Positions 25,890-39,472 of a stretch of DNA of 64,000 nucleotides are shown piece after piece. Both the position numbers and the translations under genes were made by a program. Positions within the stretch are counted from its first letter, which is position 1, and each line of letters begins with the position of its first letter. The notes below the pieces were generated by a model, which saw nothing but the letters and a program-made list of their open reading frames with translations, was not told where the DNA came from and made no database searches. This DNA is from Monosporascus cannonballus (Eukaryota; Ascomycota; Sordariomycetes; Xylariales), in the NCBI GenBank assembly GCA_004154925.1, contig QJNS01000014.1:310001-374000 (forward strand), read 5' to 3'.

Positions 25890-26500
25890 TAATTTAATTA
25901 AAAAGTTTGGCGTTAAAACTTTCCTTTATTCCAATTATATTTATTTTAATAAACCTAAATATTTTTTTACTTTAAACGTTTTAAGTTATAATTATTATAT
26001 TCGTCGCCAGCATTTAGCTTACGACGTTTTAATTATGAATTCCTTAACGAAATTAGGCGAAAAACGTAACCGCCTGGAAAAAAAATAACGGGAAATTAAG
26101 AACAGTTTTATGGCATATCAAAAAGTTACTAAAAAAAAACTAAATGATTTACGTTAGCGCCAAGAAAAAACGCTTCGCCGACGGAAAAAAAAGTCCTAAG
26201 AATTTATTGGTTAATTAAGGCGTTTCCGTTTTTAATAGGAGATATTAAAAAAGAAGGTTATAACTATTTTGAATAAAAAAGAACTGGATTAATTGAAAAA
26301 GTAAGAAAGGTTAAAAGAAGAACGTCGTCGAACGGAGACGGAATAAACGTAATTTGTTTCCGAGATAAATGCCGTTATAGAAACGTCGGTTTTTTTCGAC
26401 TGGAACGCCGCAAACTTAAATTTAAATAAGGGTCCGTTATCGTTTACGACCTTAGCCGTATTAAAAATAATCGGTTAAGATTTTAGCGGTAAAATATCTT
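25890..26500 (+). pseudogene. Antisense ORF of A2
   Basis: Plus-strand copy of the A-family antisense ORF. The Cys segment is eroded (YYIRRQHLAYDVL, where A1 has CCTCRQRSACDVL). Then comes MNSLTKLGEKRNRLEKK from ATG 26035, a long charged coiled coil, and VIETSVFFDWNAANLNL. Stops sit where A1/A3 have Gln or Trp. Confidence 0.72.
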
Positions 26501-29500
26501 AATTAGGTTTATCGTATTCGTTAAATGGTTAAATAATTTTTTCGTATTTTTTTATGTAAATATCCTTTTTATTTAATTAAATATTAAATTTTGTTTTTAA
26601 TTATTCTGGAATTTAGTATTTATTCAATTTCGTATTCGTCAAAATTCTTTTCGAATTCCAGGTTTATTTTCAATAAAACGTTTTTAAGTGCTAATTCGAA
26701 TAACGAAATATAGAAAATAAGGTATATTTTTATATTTTTAGGTAATAATAATTAGTAATTAATTTTAAAAATAATTTTATCAATTTTAAACGGGCCAAAC
26801 TTTTTAAAATCGAACTTATCGTTAAATCTTTTTATTTTAATTTATAAAATATTTAAGATTACGTTTTATTTTTGGCGTAATAAATAAACCTTATTTTCTT
26901 TCGTTAAAATTAATCCCTTAATTCTTTTTTTATTATAGTACTAAGTTATTCGTTATTAAAAAAATTGAAATTCATTTTGAAAACGGGTTTGAATTATCTT
27001 AATTTTTATCGTTAATATTTTTGTTTTTAAAGTAATCGTAATAACCTTTAGTACCTTATTAAATAGTTATTTAAATCGTTCCATTTTTATATTATATCCG
27101 TATATAATTATATAAAGAAATATGCCCATATTTTCGTTAATAAATGTATTATAGGCGATTTGTACTAATAGTAAAAACTTTACCTAATTATTTTGTTAAT
27201 AATTAAGGTAATTTCGAAAATATTATTTTAAAATTTAATTAAATTATTTTATTTATTTATCCGTTTAAAAATAATATGTTATTAAAAATTTAAATTTAGT
27301 ACCGATTTATTTAAAAAAGCTAATACCGAATTTTAAAGTAAATAATATATTTTTATTAGAAACGATTTTTTTTGGTATTCCGTATTTATCCAAGTAATAT
27401 TTAATAAAAGCGTAAATTAATTATTTTACCGTTACGTTTCCTTTAAAAAATAAAAAATATTTATATTTAATAAGTTTGTCGATAATTACCCAAATTCCGT
27501 TATACTTAACTTTAATAATTAAATCCTTCAATAAAAATAAGCTAAGAATAAAATCCTAAATTATAGTATTTTATATTTTGTTAGGAATATCGATAAGCTA
27601 TAATAGCCCGTAAGGTTTATGGTATATTATCTTAATTTTATTATAAATATTATAATTATTAATAATGTTTTTAATTATACGGCGTAATTCGGAGAAATTA
27701 TATCGTTTTTATAACCGTTTAATAATTTTAAAAATTCCTTAATATCCGTATAATAAATTTTCGTAAAATTCCTTTACGAATTATTCTTATTAATTTTTTG
27801 GAACATAAATTTTCCGTAATATAATAACTAGTTTTTGGGCTATTTTTTTTAGCTATTAAACCTTTTTTTATTCTTTTATATTATAAAAGTTCCGGAACCG
27901 TATTAAAAATTCGAAAATTAATTTCTTTATTATTTCGCATACTTATACGGTACCGTCCTTATTATATTATAACATTTGCATACTTTTTTTAGGGACTTTA
28001 AAATTATAATCTTTTTTACGATTGAAAATATCCGCCTAAATATTTTTTTTCTTTTAATATAATATATCTTAAAGTTAAATTTAAACAAAAAAATTATTTA
28101 CTTTTTATATTGCTTATTTAATTCTTGGGCTTTTATAAATCGAATAAAGTTTTTATAATCAAAATAAATATCGAAAAGTTTTTTCGTTCCGTTAAAAAAA
28201 GGTTTTTATTTTTTAAAAACGTTAATAATTACTAATAATTTTTTGTCGTAAATCTGGTATTTAAATTCTGTATTTCGGAATGTTTTTAAATAATATGCCA
28301 TTAGGTACTATTTGCTGTTATCCTTTAATTATTTTAGGACGGCGTTTAGGGCATAATTTAAAATATCCGTTTTCAGGCGTTTCTTTTTGTTGGTATTAGG
28401 TAATTTTATTATGGGTCCGTTAATAATCGTATCCTTTAAAATCTGGAATATTTCTTTTGTATTTTCTAGAAGTTTAAATTCCTTTTTTACGTATTCCTTA
28501 ATAATAAATTTCGTTAATAATTTAATTATATCTCCGTATCCCTTAATTAAGTTATGTACGTAATCCGTAAATCTTAAAATTTGCCGGATATTTATAATAA
28601 TCGCCTTATTCGGGATAAATTAATCTTTAATTATTTCTATTTTGGAACGTTAAATCTAAATTTGGCCGGAAATAAGAATATATTTTAAAAGTTTAACTTT
28701 TACATATACCATATACTTTTAACTAAGTTAATTCGGATATTTGCTTCGTTTAACGTCCGGAATATTTAGGTAATTTACGTTTTGTATTTTTTTAAAGTTT
28801 CAAAATAAATAAAGATATTATCGAAATAAATAAATACGAACTTATCCAGAAATTTTCTAAATATAATTATAATTAATCGTTAAAAATTAACGGGGATATT
28901 AATAAGTCCTATAAGTATTTTTCGGTATTCGTAAAGTCCATACAACGTTTTAAATATTGTTTTTTATTTTTTTATTTTGGCTATTTTAATACGGTAATAA
29001 CCGTTTCGGAAATTAAATATAATAAATTATTTAGCTTTGCTAACGTTTTTTTTTCAGCATATTTATAAGGGTTAAAAGATATCCGTTCTTAATCGTAATA
29101 TCGTTTAACTATTTGTAATTAATTATTTTTCTAAAAACCAGATTTCCGTTTTTATTAATTTTTTATTTTTTATCCTTAATTTTTAATATTATAAAAAGAC
29201 AATATCCAGCAGGAAAATCAAAAAATTAAATATATTTTTTTTAAATCCAACTAAATACTTTTCTATAAAACCTTTAATTTATTAGGATTTATATGGTAAA
29301 TTTTGTAAAATTTAAAATGGTACCTTTTTTTAATAAATATTTTATAATCTTATTAACAATATAAAAATAATTCGTAATTTTCTTTATCCTTAAACAATTT
29401 TTTGAATCGTTAATACATAAGTAATATTATAAAGGCTTAATTTATAATCTGGATTTTTTTAATAATATAACAGATTTTTTAATTGTTTTTTTCGGATAAC

Positions 29501-31896
29501 TTATTTTCCTATAAAAACATTTAATATTTCCAATTAATATACGGATTATTATATTTAAGCCATAATATTTTAAAGATAATATTATATCCGGAAATATCGG
29601 CAATATTTAACGAAATCCATTTTTGGTATCCTTAAATTTATACGGGGAATTTTTCAATTTCCCGAAAAATTCGTCCGTTTTCGTACGTAAATAAGCTTCC
29701 GTCCATTATACGTAATTTATAGGATTTTAACTTATACTTCCAGAAAATCTAATGTTTTTTTATTATTAAAAAAATAAAATTTCTTTCAGTTCTTAAATTA
29801 ATTATGGCTTTAAACGTTTTGTTTTTATACCGAAAAAGAATTTCGATCTGGTTACATAATCCTTTTATTACCTTACATAAGATTTTATATATTAAAGTTT
29901 TTCGATATCTTATTTTCGAAAACCTATATTATTTTTTAATTAACGCGGTTTGCTTATAAAAAGGCGTTTCCATTTTCGAACTTTTTTAATTACGTACTTG
30001 GTATAATAATTATCTATATATTTATACTATTTCTTTTTGCCCAACTAATATCCAAAAGTAATTATTTTTTTGGTTTATCCTTTAGTTTTATATCCTTTAA
30101 ATTATAAAGTCGAAAAGGTATATTTCCGAAAAAGGTATTCCCATATTTGGGAGCTCGTATTAAATATAAAGTATTAAGGCGTAATATAAATATCCTTACA
30201 ATATAATTTTCCGATTCCGTTTTAAATTAAGATATAAATAACAAAACTTAAGGTATTTTGGCTATCGGAAAATTTTTATATATTTGCATTTATTATCAAG
30301 TTCGGTAAATATTTTTTCGTTTTATTTAAGTTAAAAATTATTTTTTTAGCTTTAAAATAAACGAAATAATTATCGCGGTAATAAGCAATAAAGTATAATA
30401 AGTTATAAGATTTTTCCGGTAATATTTTTTGGTAAATAATGCATTTTGGGAACTTATAAAGTTCCGGGGATAATTATTTATAATTATTAATATCTGGCCG
30501 AAATGAACCATTTATATTATATATTTCGCATTTTTGTACGTCGAAATAATAAAAGTATCCTAATTTTATGGTTATTCTGGAAGCCGTTTATCCTAGGTAA
30601 TATTTATAGGTTTTAATTTTAAAATCCTAATAAATTAAATAATTTTCATGCTTTAAATTATTATTTTGAATTTAAATAATTATGGCAATAATAAATTCTA
30701 ATTAAAAAAGAATTATGTTAACCTTTTTTTCTTCCTTTTTTACCTTATTATTAATTTTTTATTTAATTATTTTAACATTTTCCTAAAATTAAGAAATTCC
30801 TTTTTTTTGAAATTCCTTTTAACGGAAAAATGATATTCGCTTTTGAAATACCCCTTTTTGCCACAGTTAAAACATTTTATTTTAAACTTATTTTTCTTAG
30901 GCTTTTTCAAAACGGAATTCGTTTTCTTTTAAAGCCTTCCTTTATCCTTTTTAATTCGGTTATTAAAACTTTTATCGTTATTTCGTTTGCCGGTTCCCTT
31001 TTTTTCGAAATACCAATTAAAAGTACGGCGGTCGGCAATAATAATTTTATCGGTATATTTTGCAAAAAGTTTTATTTTAAGTTCCATATATATTTTATCC
31101 TTAATTTAAAATTTTAAGCCGTTATAATAAAGATAAAATAACGTATTTTCTGGTAAATTCGAAATAATTATTAAACGGTTAAATTCGGTCGTATATTTGG
31201 ATATTAATTTGGTTTAACGAAAAAGATAAAGTTGCTTAATTACATATTATTTTTTATTTGGATTTCCAAATAAGGTTCGTATTTTTTTTCGAAATATTTG
31301 TATTTATTAAAAATATAATTAATTATATCCGAAAATTTTTCGGGATAATTTTGTAAGTAATTCTTTATAATAAGCTCGAACTATAGGAAAACTTTTCTTA
31401 TAAGTAATTACAAAATAATTATTACTTTTTAATAATTTTCCTTTAAAAAACTTCCATAAAATTTAAAATAAAATCGGGCCTGGATTAAAAATCCTTCCAT
31501 ATTCGTAAATCTATTATAAGGCTTAAAAAGCATTAACTTATAACCCTTAATATCGGGTATTCCATAGTAATTAAGGGGCGGAATAATTTTTTGGCGTATT
31601 TAGTTTATTCCGAATAATAACAAAATCGAAATTCTTTTTGGGGTTTATTTTGTTTCGAACGAAGGTGATCGAAAATCACTTCCTTAATTTTGTTTTTGGC
31701 GGAGCCAAATTAAGGAAAAATTGGTTTTTTTTTAAGCGAGTCGAACATTTTCTTATTCCAAACTCTAAATCTTCTGGACCAAGAAATCGAATTTTTTTCC
31801 GTAATAAGTTCTTTTTTTTCCCTTTAAAACCTTAACTCCATATTTTTCCTTAACCCTTTTTTTAATTACCTTTTCCTTTAACTCCTTTCCCTAAAC
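26501..31896 (-). pseudogene. A2 gag-pol, RIP-degraded
   Basis: Minus-strand gag-pol aligning throughout with A1: chromodomain at the left end, integrase, RNase H, RT with YFDNIF at 28811-28828, protease, then gag (basic region seen at 30830-31117 on the opposite frame). It ends at the CTTAA target site of A3 (31897-31901) within the 5' leader; the rest of the leader is at 39179-39472. Confidence 0.82.
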
Positions 31897-31901
31897 CTTA
31901 A

Positions 31902-32323
31902 TGTAACGAACCTGTCATATATCCACCTGGAGGTATAAGCAGTATCCGAAATGGGGTCTTGATTTGCAGGTAACAATAAGGCGAGGAATGATTTATTAGG
32001 GGTCTGTTCGTTAAAGAGATTTAAAGACTTTTCCCTTAATTAGAGAATGGTATAATTATCTCTGGATTAAAAGCTTAGATTGATAGCTAAGGAACGAAAT
32101 TAAGTAAGTGCTATTTACATAAAAAATCGGTCCATTATATATCCCAATTCCTAAAGTAAGTATGTCGTAAATCTATATAATTTATATGATTTAATTAATT
32201 TATTAAATTATTTAGATTATGTTAACCAAGCCAAGAACTCCTTTCCGGAGTTTTGCCGTAAAAGGCCCGCGCTAGGCCTTAAAAGTTGGTTTTCTCGATA
32301 TAGGAACCCCTGTTCCTGTAATA
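31902..32323 (-). repeat. 3' LTR of A3 (left)
   Basis: 422-bp LTR, TGTAACG..TGTAATA. The adjacent ATTATTCCCCTTTTCC on + is the polypurine tract of the minus-strand element. Confidence 0.9.
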
Positions 32324-32519
32324 TTATTCCCCTTTTCCAAGGATTTTTGTCCCAAAGATAAAAACCGTAAATAGCCACTTTTGTTTTGTTGGAAAAAGTT
32401 AAAAATGTTTTAACTGACTTTACCATAACAGGCCGTATTCAAAAAAAGAAAAGAAAACCTCGATTAAATTAGCGCGAAACACGTAACAACCGTACAAATT
32501 TTATCGAAAAATTTGGGTT

Positions 32520-33030
32520 TAAAGTTATTTCCTATTCGAATTATATTCGTTTTAGGAAGTTCGATTATTTTTACGTAATCGACATTCCCAGCTGTAATTA
32601 TTATATTCGTCGTTAACGCTTAGCTTGCGACGTATTACAAATAAATTCTTTAGCAAAAATTAAGAAAAAACGCGAACGCCTGCAGAAAAAAAAACGTAAA
32701 ATGGAAAATAAGTTAATAAAACTTTTAGGTCGGTTAAAACGTTTACGTTTTTAATAAGACGTTTTGCAAAAAAAGGCCTTTGCCATTTTAAAAAAGGGTT
32801 ATAAATTAGATTAATTAAAAAAACAGGAAAAATTAAAGGAAAAATAACGACGTATGGAAGCAAAGTAAGCACAGCTTGTTTCCGAGATAAACATTATCGC
32901 GGAGGCGTTTATTTTTTTCGATTGGAACGCCGCAGGTTTGGATTTAAGTGGGGGACCGTTATTACCTACGACCTTGTCCGCATTGGAGACGGTCGGTCAG
33001 GATTCTGGCGGTAAAACGTCTTAACCAGGT
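32520..33030 (+). pseudogene. Antisense ORF of A3
   Basis: Plus-strand ORF opposite to pol, the least eroded C-terminus of the three A copies: VSEINIIAEAFIFFDWNA followed by AGLDLSGGPLLP and a Gly/Thr-rich end near 33025. A coiled coil precedes it (RERLQKKKRKMENKL, GRLKRLRF). It is shorter than A1 and A2 in the coiled coil (a deletion of about 40 codons near 32710). Confidence 0.72.
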
Positions 33031-36000
33031 CCATTGCATTTGTTAAGTGATTAAGTGGTTCCTATATGTTTTCTTTAGGTAAGTAATTTTTTTATTTAAT
33101 TAAATACTGGATTTTGTTTTTAACCATTTTAAATCTAATATTCGTTCGATTTCGTATTCGTCAAAATCTTTTTTAAGTTCTAAGTCTGTTTTTAATAGGG
33201 CGTTCTTAAATGCTAGTTCAAATAGGGAAGCATAAAAAACAAGATGTATCTTTATGTTTTTAAGTAACGATAATCGGTAATTATTTTTAGAAATAATTTT
33301 ATTAACTTTAAACGGGTTAAACTTTTTGAAATCGAACTTATTGCTAGGTTTTTTCGTTTTGATTTGTAAAATATTTAAGGTTACGTTTTGTTTTTGACGT
33401 AACAGGTAAACCTTATTTCCTTTCGTTAGAATTAATCTTTCAATTTTTTTCTTATTATAATACTAGGCCATTTTTTGTTAAAAAAACTTTAGTTCGCTAT
33501 AGAAACGAGCTTATATCGTCTTAATTTCTATTATCAGTATTTCTGCTTTCGGAGTAATTATAATAATCTTCGGTAATTTATTAAGTAATTATTTAGGTCG
33601 TTTTATCTTTGTTTTATGTCCGTATATAGCTATATAAGGAAATACGCCTATGTCCTCGTTAACAAAAGTGTTATAAACGATTTATACTAATAATAAAAAC
33701 TTTACCCAATTATTTTGTTAGTAATTAACGTAATTTTGAAAATACTGTTCCAGGGTCTGGTTTAATTTTTCGGTTTGGCCGTCCGTTTAAAGATAATAAG
33801 CTGTTAAAAACTTAAGTTTAACATTAATTTATTTAAAAAAGTTGGTGCCAAATTTTGAAATAAAAAACGTATTTTTATCGAAAATAATCTTTTTTGGTAT
33901 CCTATATTTGTCGAAATAATATTTAATAAAAGCATAAGCTAATTATTTTGCTATTACGTTTCTTTTGAAAGGTAAAAAATACCCATATTTAATAAATTTA
34001 TTAATGATTACCCATATTCCGTTATATTCGACTTTAATTATTAGGTTTTTAAATAAAGATAAATTAATAATAAAGTCCCAAGTTATAATATTCCATACTT
34101 TATTAAAAATGTTAATAAGTTATAATAACTTATAAGGCTTATGGCGTACTGCCTTGGCCTTATTGTAAATATTATAATTTTTAATAATCCTTTTGACCGT
34201 TCGGCGTAATTCTGGAAAATTGTACTTCTTTTGTAGCCGTCAGGTGGTTTTAAAAATTCTTTAATATCTATATAACGGGTTTTCGTAAAATTCTTTTATA
34301 AATCGTTTTTATTAATCCTTTAGAACGTAAATTTTGCCATAGTACAATAACTAATTTTTTAATTATCCTTTTAGCTGCTGAACCTTTTTTGTTCCTTTTT
34401 GTCGTAAGAATTCCGGAACCGTATTAAAAGTTTGAGGGATAGTTTTTTTAAGATTTCGCATAATTATATAATGTTGTTTTAGTTATATTATAATATCTGC
34501 ATATTTCTTTTAGGAACCTTGGAATCGTAATCGCCTTTACGACTAAGAATATCCGCCTGGATGTTTTCCTTTTTTTTGATATAATGTATTTTGAAGTTAA
34601 ATTTCGATAGGAAAATTATCTAAGTTTTATGTTTTTTATTTAGTTTTTGTATTTTTATAAATTAGGTAAAGTTTTTATAATTAAAATAAATATTAAAGGG
34701 TTCCCTTATTTCGTTAAGGAAAGGTTCTTATTTTTTAAAAGTATTAATAATTGCTAATAGTTTTTTATCGTAAATCAGATATTTAAGTTTTACATTTCGA
34801 AATGCTTTTAAATAATATGCTATTAGGTATTATTTGCCGTTATTTTTTAGCTATTTTAGGACGGTACTTAATGCATAATCTGAAATATCCGTCTTTAGGC
34901 GTTTCCTTTTGTTGGCGTTGGGTAATCTTATTATAGGTCCGCTAATAATTACATTTTTTAGGATCTGGAACGTTTTTTTTGTTTTTTCTGGAAATTTAAA
35001 TTCTTTTCTTACATATTTTTTGGTAATAAATTTCGTTAATAACCTAATTATATTTCCGTATCCCTTAATTAAGCCGCGTACGTAATCCGTAAATCTTAAG
35101 ATTTGCCGGATGTTTATAACGGTTGCCTTATTAGAGATAAATTAATTCTTAATTGCTTTTATCTTAAAGCATTAAATCTAAATTTAGCCGAGGATAAAAG
35201 TATATCCTAAAAAGTTTAATTTTTATATGTGCCATACGCTTTTGGTTGGGTTAATTCGGATATTTATTTCGTCTAGCGTCTGGAGCACTTAAACGATTTA
35301 TTTCTTATATTTCTTAAAAGTTTTGGAATAAATAAGGATATTATTAAGATAGACGAACACAAATTTGTTCAGAAATTTTCTAAGCGTAATTATAATTAGG
35401 CGTTAAAAGTTAACGGGAGCATTAATAAGTCCCATAGGTATTACTTTGTATTCGTAAAGTCCATATATTATTCTAAATGCCGTTTTCCATTTTTCTCCTT
35501 TGGCCATTTTAATACGGTAATAACCGTTTCGAAAATTAAGTACGGTAAACCATTTTGCTTTATTAACGTTCTTTTTTAACGTACTTATAAAAATTAAGGG
35601 ATATTTATTTTTGATCGTAATATTATTTAACTATTAATAATTAATTATTTTTCTGAAAACCAAATCTTTTTTTTATTAATTTTTTGCTTTTTATCCTTAA
35701 TTTTTGGTATTATAAGGACGGGATATCCAACGGGAGAATTAAAAGGTTGGATATATCCTTTTTTTAGGTTAAGTTAAATACTTTTCCATAAGGCCTTTAA
35801 CTTATTAAGGTTTATATGGTAAATTTTATGAAATTTAAGGTAATATCCTTTTTTAATAGGTATTTTATAATCCCATTAATTATAAGGTAATAATTCGTAA
35901 TCTTTTTTATCCTTAAATAATTTTTTAAATTATCGATACTCAGATAATACTATAAAGGCTTAATTTATAATCTGGACTTCCTTAATAACATAACAGATTT

Positions 36001-38756
36001 TTTGGTCGTTTTCTTTATATGGCTTATTTTCTTATGAAAATGTTTAATTTTTCCAGTTGATATATAGGTTACTGGATTTAAACTACGGCATTCCCAAAAT
36101 AACGTCGTGCCCAGATATATCGGCAATATCCAGCGAAATTTACTTTTGGTATCCTTAAATCTGTACGGAAAGTCTTTCAGTTTCCCAAAGGACTCGTCCG
36201 TTCTCGTATGTAAACAGGCTTCCGTCCACCGTCCGTAACTTGTAAAATTCCAACTTGTATTTCTAAGGAATCCGATATTTCTTTGCTACTAAAAGAAAAA
36301 TAAAGTTTCTTTCGGCTCCTAAGTCGATTATGGCTTTAAACGTCTTGCCCTTATATCGAAAAGAAATCTTTATCTGATTACATAATCCTTTAATTACCTT
36401 ACATAAGGTTTTATATAACGGGGCTTTTCGATACCTTACTTTCGAAAACCTTTATCGTTTTTTGATTAACGTAATTTATTTACGAAAAAGTATTTCCATT
36501 TTCGAACTTTCTTAGCTGCGTATTTGGTATAATAGTCGTCCATATATTTGTACCACTTTTTCCTACCCAACTGGTATCTAAGGGTAATTGTTTTCTTTTG
36601 GCCCATTTTTTGGTCTTATATCCTTTAAATTATAAGGTCGGAAAAGTATATTTCCGAAGGATATATTCTTATATTTAGGAGTTCGTATTAAATGCAAAAC
36701 GTCGGGACGTAATATAAATATCCTTACGATATGGCCTTCCGATTCCGTTCTGAATTGGGATATAAATAATAAAATTTAGGGTATTTTGGCCATCGGGGGG
36801 TTTTTATGCATCTGTATTTATTATCAGGCTCGGTAAATATCTTTTCGTCCCATCTAGGCCAAAAGTTAATATTTTTTTGGCTTTAAAATAAACGAAATAA
36901 TCGTCCTGATAATAAGCGGTAAAATGTAATAAGTCGTAAAAGTTTACCGATAATATCTTTTGGTAAATGGTATATTTTAGGAACTTATTAAGCCCCGGGG
37001 ACAATTATCCGTAATTATTAATATTTAGTTAAAACTAACTATTTATATTATGCATTTTATACCTCTATATGTTAAAATAACAAAAGCATCCTAACTTTAT
37101 GGCTATTTTGGAAGCCGTTTGTCCTGGGTGGGATTTATAAATTTTAACCTTAAAGTCCTAATAAACTAAATAATCCTTATACTTTGGGATATCGCTTTAA
37201 ATCTGAACGGTTATGGCAATAATGAATTTTAGCTGGGAAAAAATCGAATTAACTTTTTTTTCCTCCTTTTTTACCTTATTATCGGTTTTTTGTTTAATTA
37301 TTTTAACTTTTTTCTAGGGTTAAGGAATTCCTCTTTTTTTAGAATTCTTTTTAGCGGAAAAACGATATTCGTTTTTAAAATATCTTTTTTTACCACAGTT
37401 GAAATATTCCATTTTGGACTTATTTTTCTTGGGTTCCTTCGAAGCAAAGTTTGTTTTTTTCTGAGGTTTGCCCTTATTTTTCTTGTTTCGGTTATTAAAG
37501 CCCTTATCGTTATTTCGCTTATTAGTTCTTTTTTTTTCGAAGTATCGGTCGAAAATACGTCGGTCGGCAATAATAACCTTATTAATATATTCCGGAAAGG
37601 ATTTAACCTTTAATTCCTTGTACATTTCATCCTTAACTGCAGGCTTCAAACCGTTATAATAAGGGTAAAATAACGTATTTTCCGATAAATTAGAAATGGC
37701 GGCAAGGCGGTTAAATTCCGTCGTGTATTCGGCGGCTAACTTGATCTGGTAAAGGAAATGTAATTATTTGATAACGTCTTACTTTTTGTCGGGATTTCCG
37801 AACAAAGTTCGCATTCGTTTTTCGAAATGGTTATACTTATTAAAAATATAATTAATTATGTCCGAAAAATTGTTCGGGTAATTTTTTAAGTAATTTTTCA
37901 TAATAGGCTTAAACCATAAGAAAATTTTTCCGATAAGTAATTATAAGATAACTATTACCTTTTAGTAATTTTCGGTTAACGAATTCTTATAGAATTTAAG
38001 GTAAAGCCTGGCCTGAACCAGGAATCCTTCCGGGTTTTCAGATTTATTATAGGGCTTAGGGGGGATTGGCTTATAGCCCTTAACGTCTGGTATTCCCTAA
38101 TAATTAAAAAGTGGAATAATTTTTTCGCGTACTTGGTTTGCTCCGAATAATGGTAAAGTCGAAATTTCCTCCGGAGTTTGTTTTGTTCCGAACGAAGGTG
38201 GTCGAAAACCATTTCCTTAATTTCGTCCTCTAAGGGAGCTAAACTAAGGAAAAGTCGTTTTCTTTCTTTTGGTAAGCCGAATATTCTCTTATTCCAAACT
38301 CTAGACTTTTTGTGCCAAAAAGTTTAATTTTTCTTCCGTAATAAATTCTCTTTCTTCAGTCGAACGTTTTAGTGCTTTTCTTTTTCCCTTTAGGACCTTA
38401 GCTCCATATTTTTCCTTAGTTCCTTCTTTAGCCACCTCCTTTTCCGACTCCTTTCCTTAAATTTCGATAATGTCCTTAGAGGTCGGGATAAATTGCTATC
38501 TGGGCTGCGAAAATAATTTTTCTTAAGATCGAATAATAAGAGGTGCCATATTGTTAATTAGTTAAAGAACTTTTTCGATAAGGGGTAAATCGTTTAATTT
38601 GGTTACTAATCTTTTATTAGCTAATAACGGGGATCAAATATGCTATTTATTTTTTGAATGTCGTCCTATATTATCGTTTATATTAAGTTCAGGAAAACTT
38701 ATACCCCAATTAGGCAATAAATCATTCGTTAGCTATTAATTAAGGAGTTATCAAAA
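33031..38756 (-). pseudogene. A3 gag-pol, RIP-degraded
   Basis: Minus strand. The gag zinc knuckle at 37365-37406 reads YFNCGKKRYFKNEYR (normally C-F-N-C-G-K-x-G-H-F-x-x-x-C) and lies in an open stretch 37320-37649 rich in Lys/Asn/Arg. RT reads YLNNIL at 35334-35351 (catalytic Asp pair now Asn-Asn). The integrase and chromodomain region follows leftwards to about 33050. The leader next to the right LTR starts TTTTGATAACTCC on -; a conventional TGG primer site is not obvious there. Confidence 0.82.
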
Positions 38757-39178
38757 TGTAACGAACCTATTATATATCTACTTAGAAGTATAAGCAGTAT
38801 CCGAAATAGGGTCTTGATTTGTAGGTAATAATAAGGCGAAAAATAATTTATTAAGGGTTTGTTCGTTAAAAAGATTTAAAAAATTTTCCTTTAATTAAAG
38901 AACGGTATAATTACCTCTGGATTAAGAACTTAAATTAATAGCTAAAGAACGAAACTAAGTAAATGTTATTTACATAAAAAATCGGTCCATTATATATCCT
39001 AATTCCTAAAGTAAGTATATCGTGGATCTATGTGATTTATGTGATTTGATCAATCCATCAGATCACTTAAATCATGTTAACCAAGCCAAGAACTCCTTTC
39101 CGGAGTTTTGCCGTGAGAGGCCCGCGCTAGGCCTTAAAAGTTGGTCTCCTCGATACAGGAACCCCTGTTCCTGTAACA
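38757..39178 (-). repeat. 5' LTR of A3 (right)
   Basis: 422-bp LTR identical in length to 31902-32323, TGTAACGAACC.. to ..CCTGTAACA, followed by the CTTAA target duplication. Confidence 0.92.
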
Positions 39179-39472
39179 CTTAATAATATCCTTAGGGGTC
39201 GGGATAAGTTGCTATTTAAGCTATAAAAATAATCCTCCTTAAAATCGAATAATAAAGGGTATTATATTATTAATCAGTTAAAAGACTTTTTTAATAAATA
39301 ATAAATCGTTCAATTTAATTATTGATTTTTTATTATTTAATAATAAGGATTAAATATATTATTTATTTTCTGAATATCGTCCTATATTATTTTCTGTATT
39401 AAATTCAGGAGAGTTTATTTCTTAATTAGGCGATAAATTATTCGTTAGCTATTAATTAAGGAATTATTAAAA
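39179..39472 (-). mobile_element. Remaining 5' leader of A2
   Basis: 294 bp homologous to the leader of A3 (38462-38756) and A1. It is separated from the rest of A2 by the insertion of A3, and its left edge is the second CTTAA copy. No ORF. Confidence 0.85.

Larger units (their letters stand above)
31902..39178 (-). mobile_element. Element A3: youngest family A chromovirus, minus strand, inserted in A2
   Basis: 7,277 bp with two LTRs of 422 bp each (31902-32323, 38757-39178), flanked by perfect CTTAA duplications (31897-31901 and 39179-39183). It has the same orientation and structure as its host A2. It retains more GC-rich, unmutated stretches (for example around 32217-32340 and 36050-36350) than A1 or A2, as expected for the last arrival. 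It is still inactive. Confidence 0.93.
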
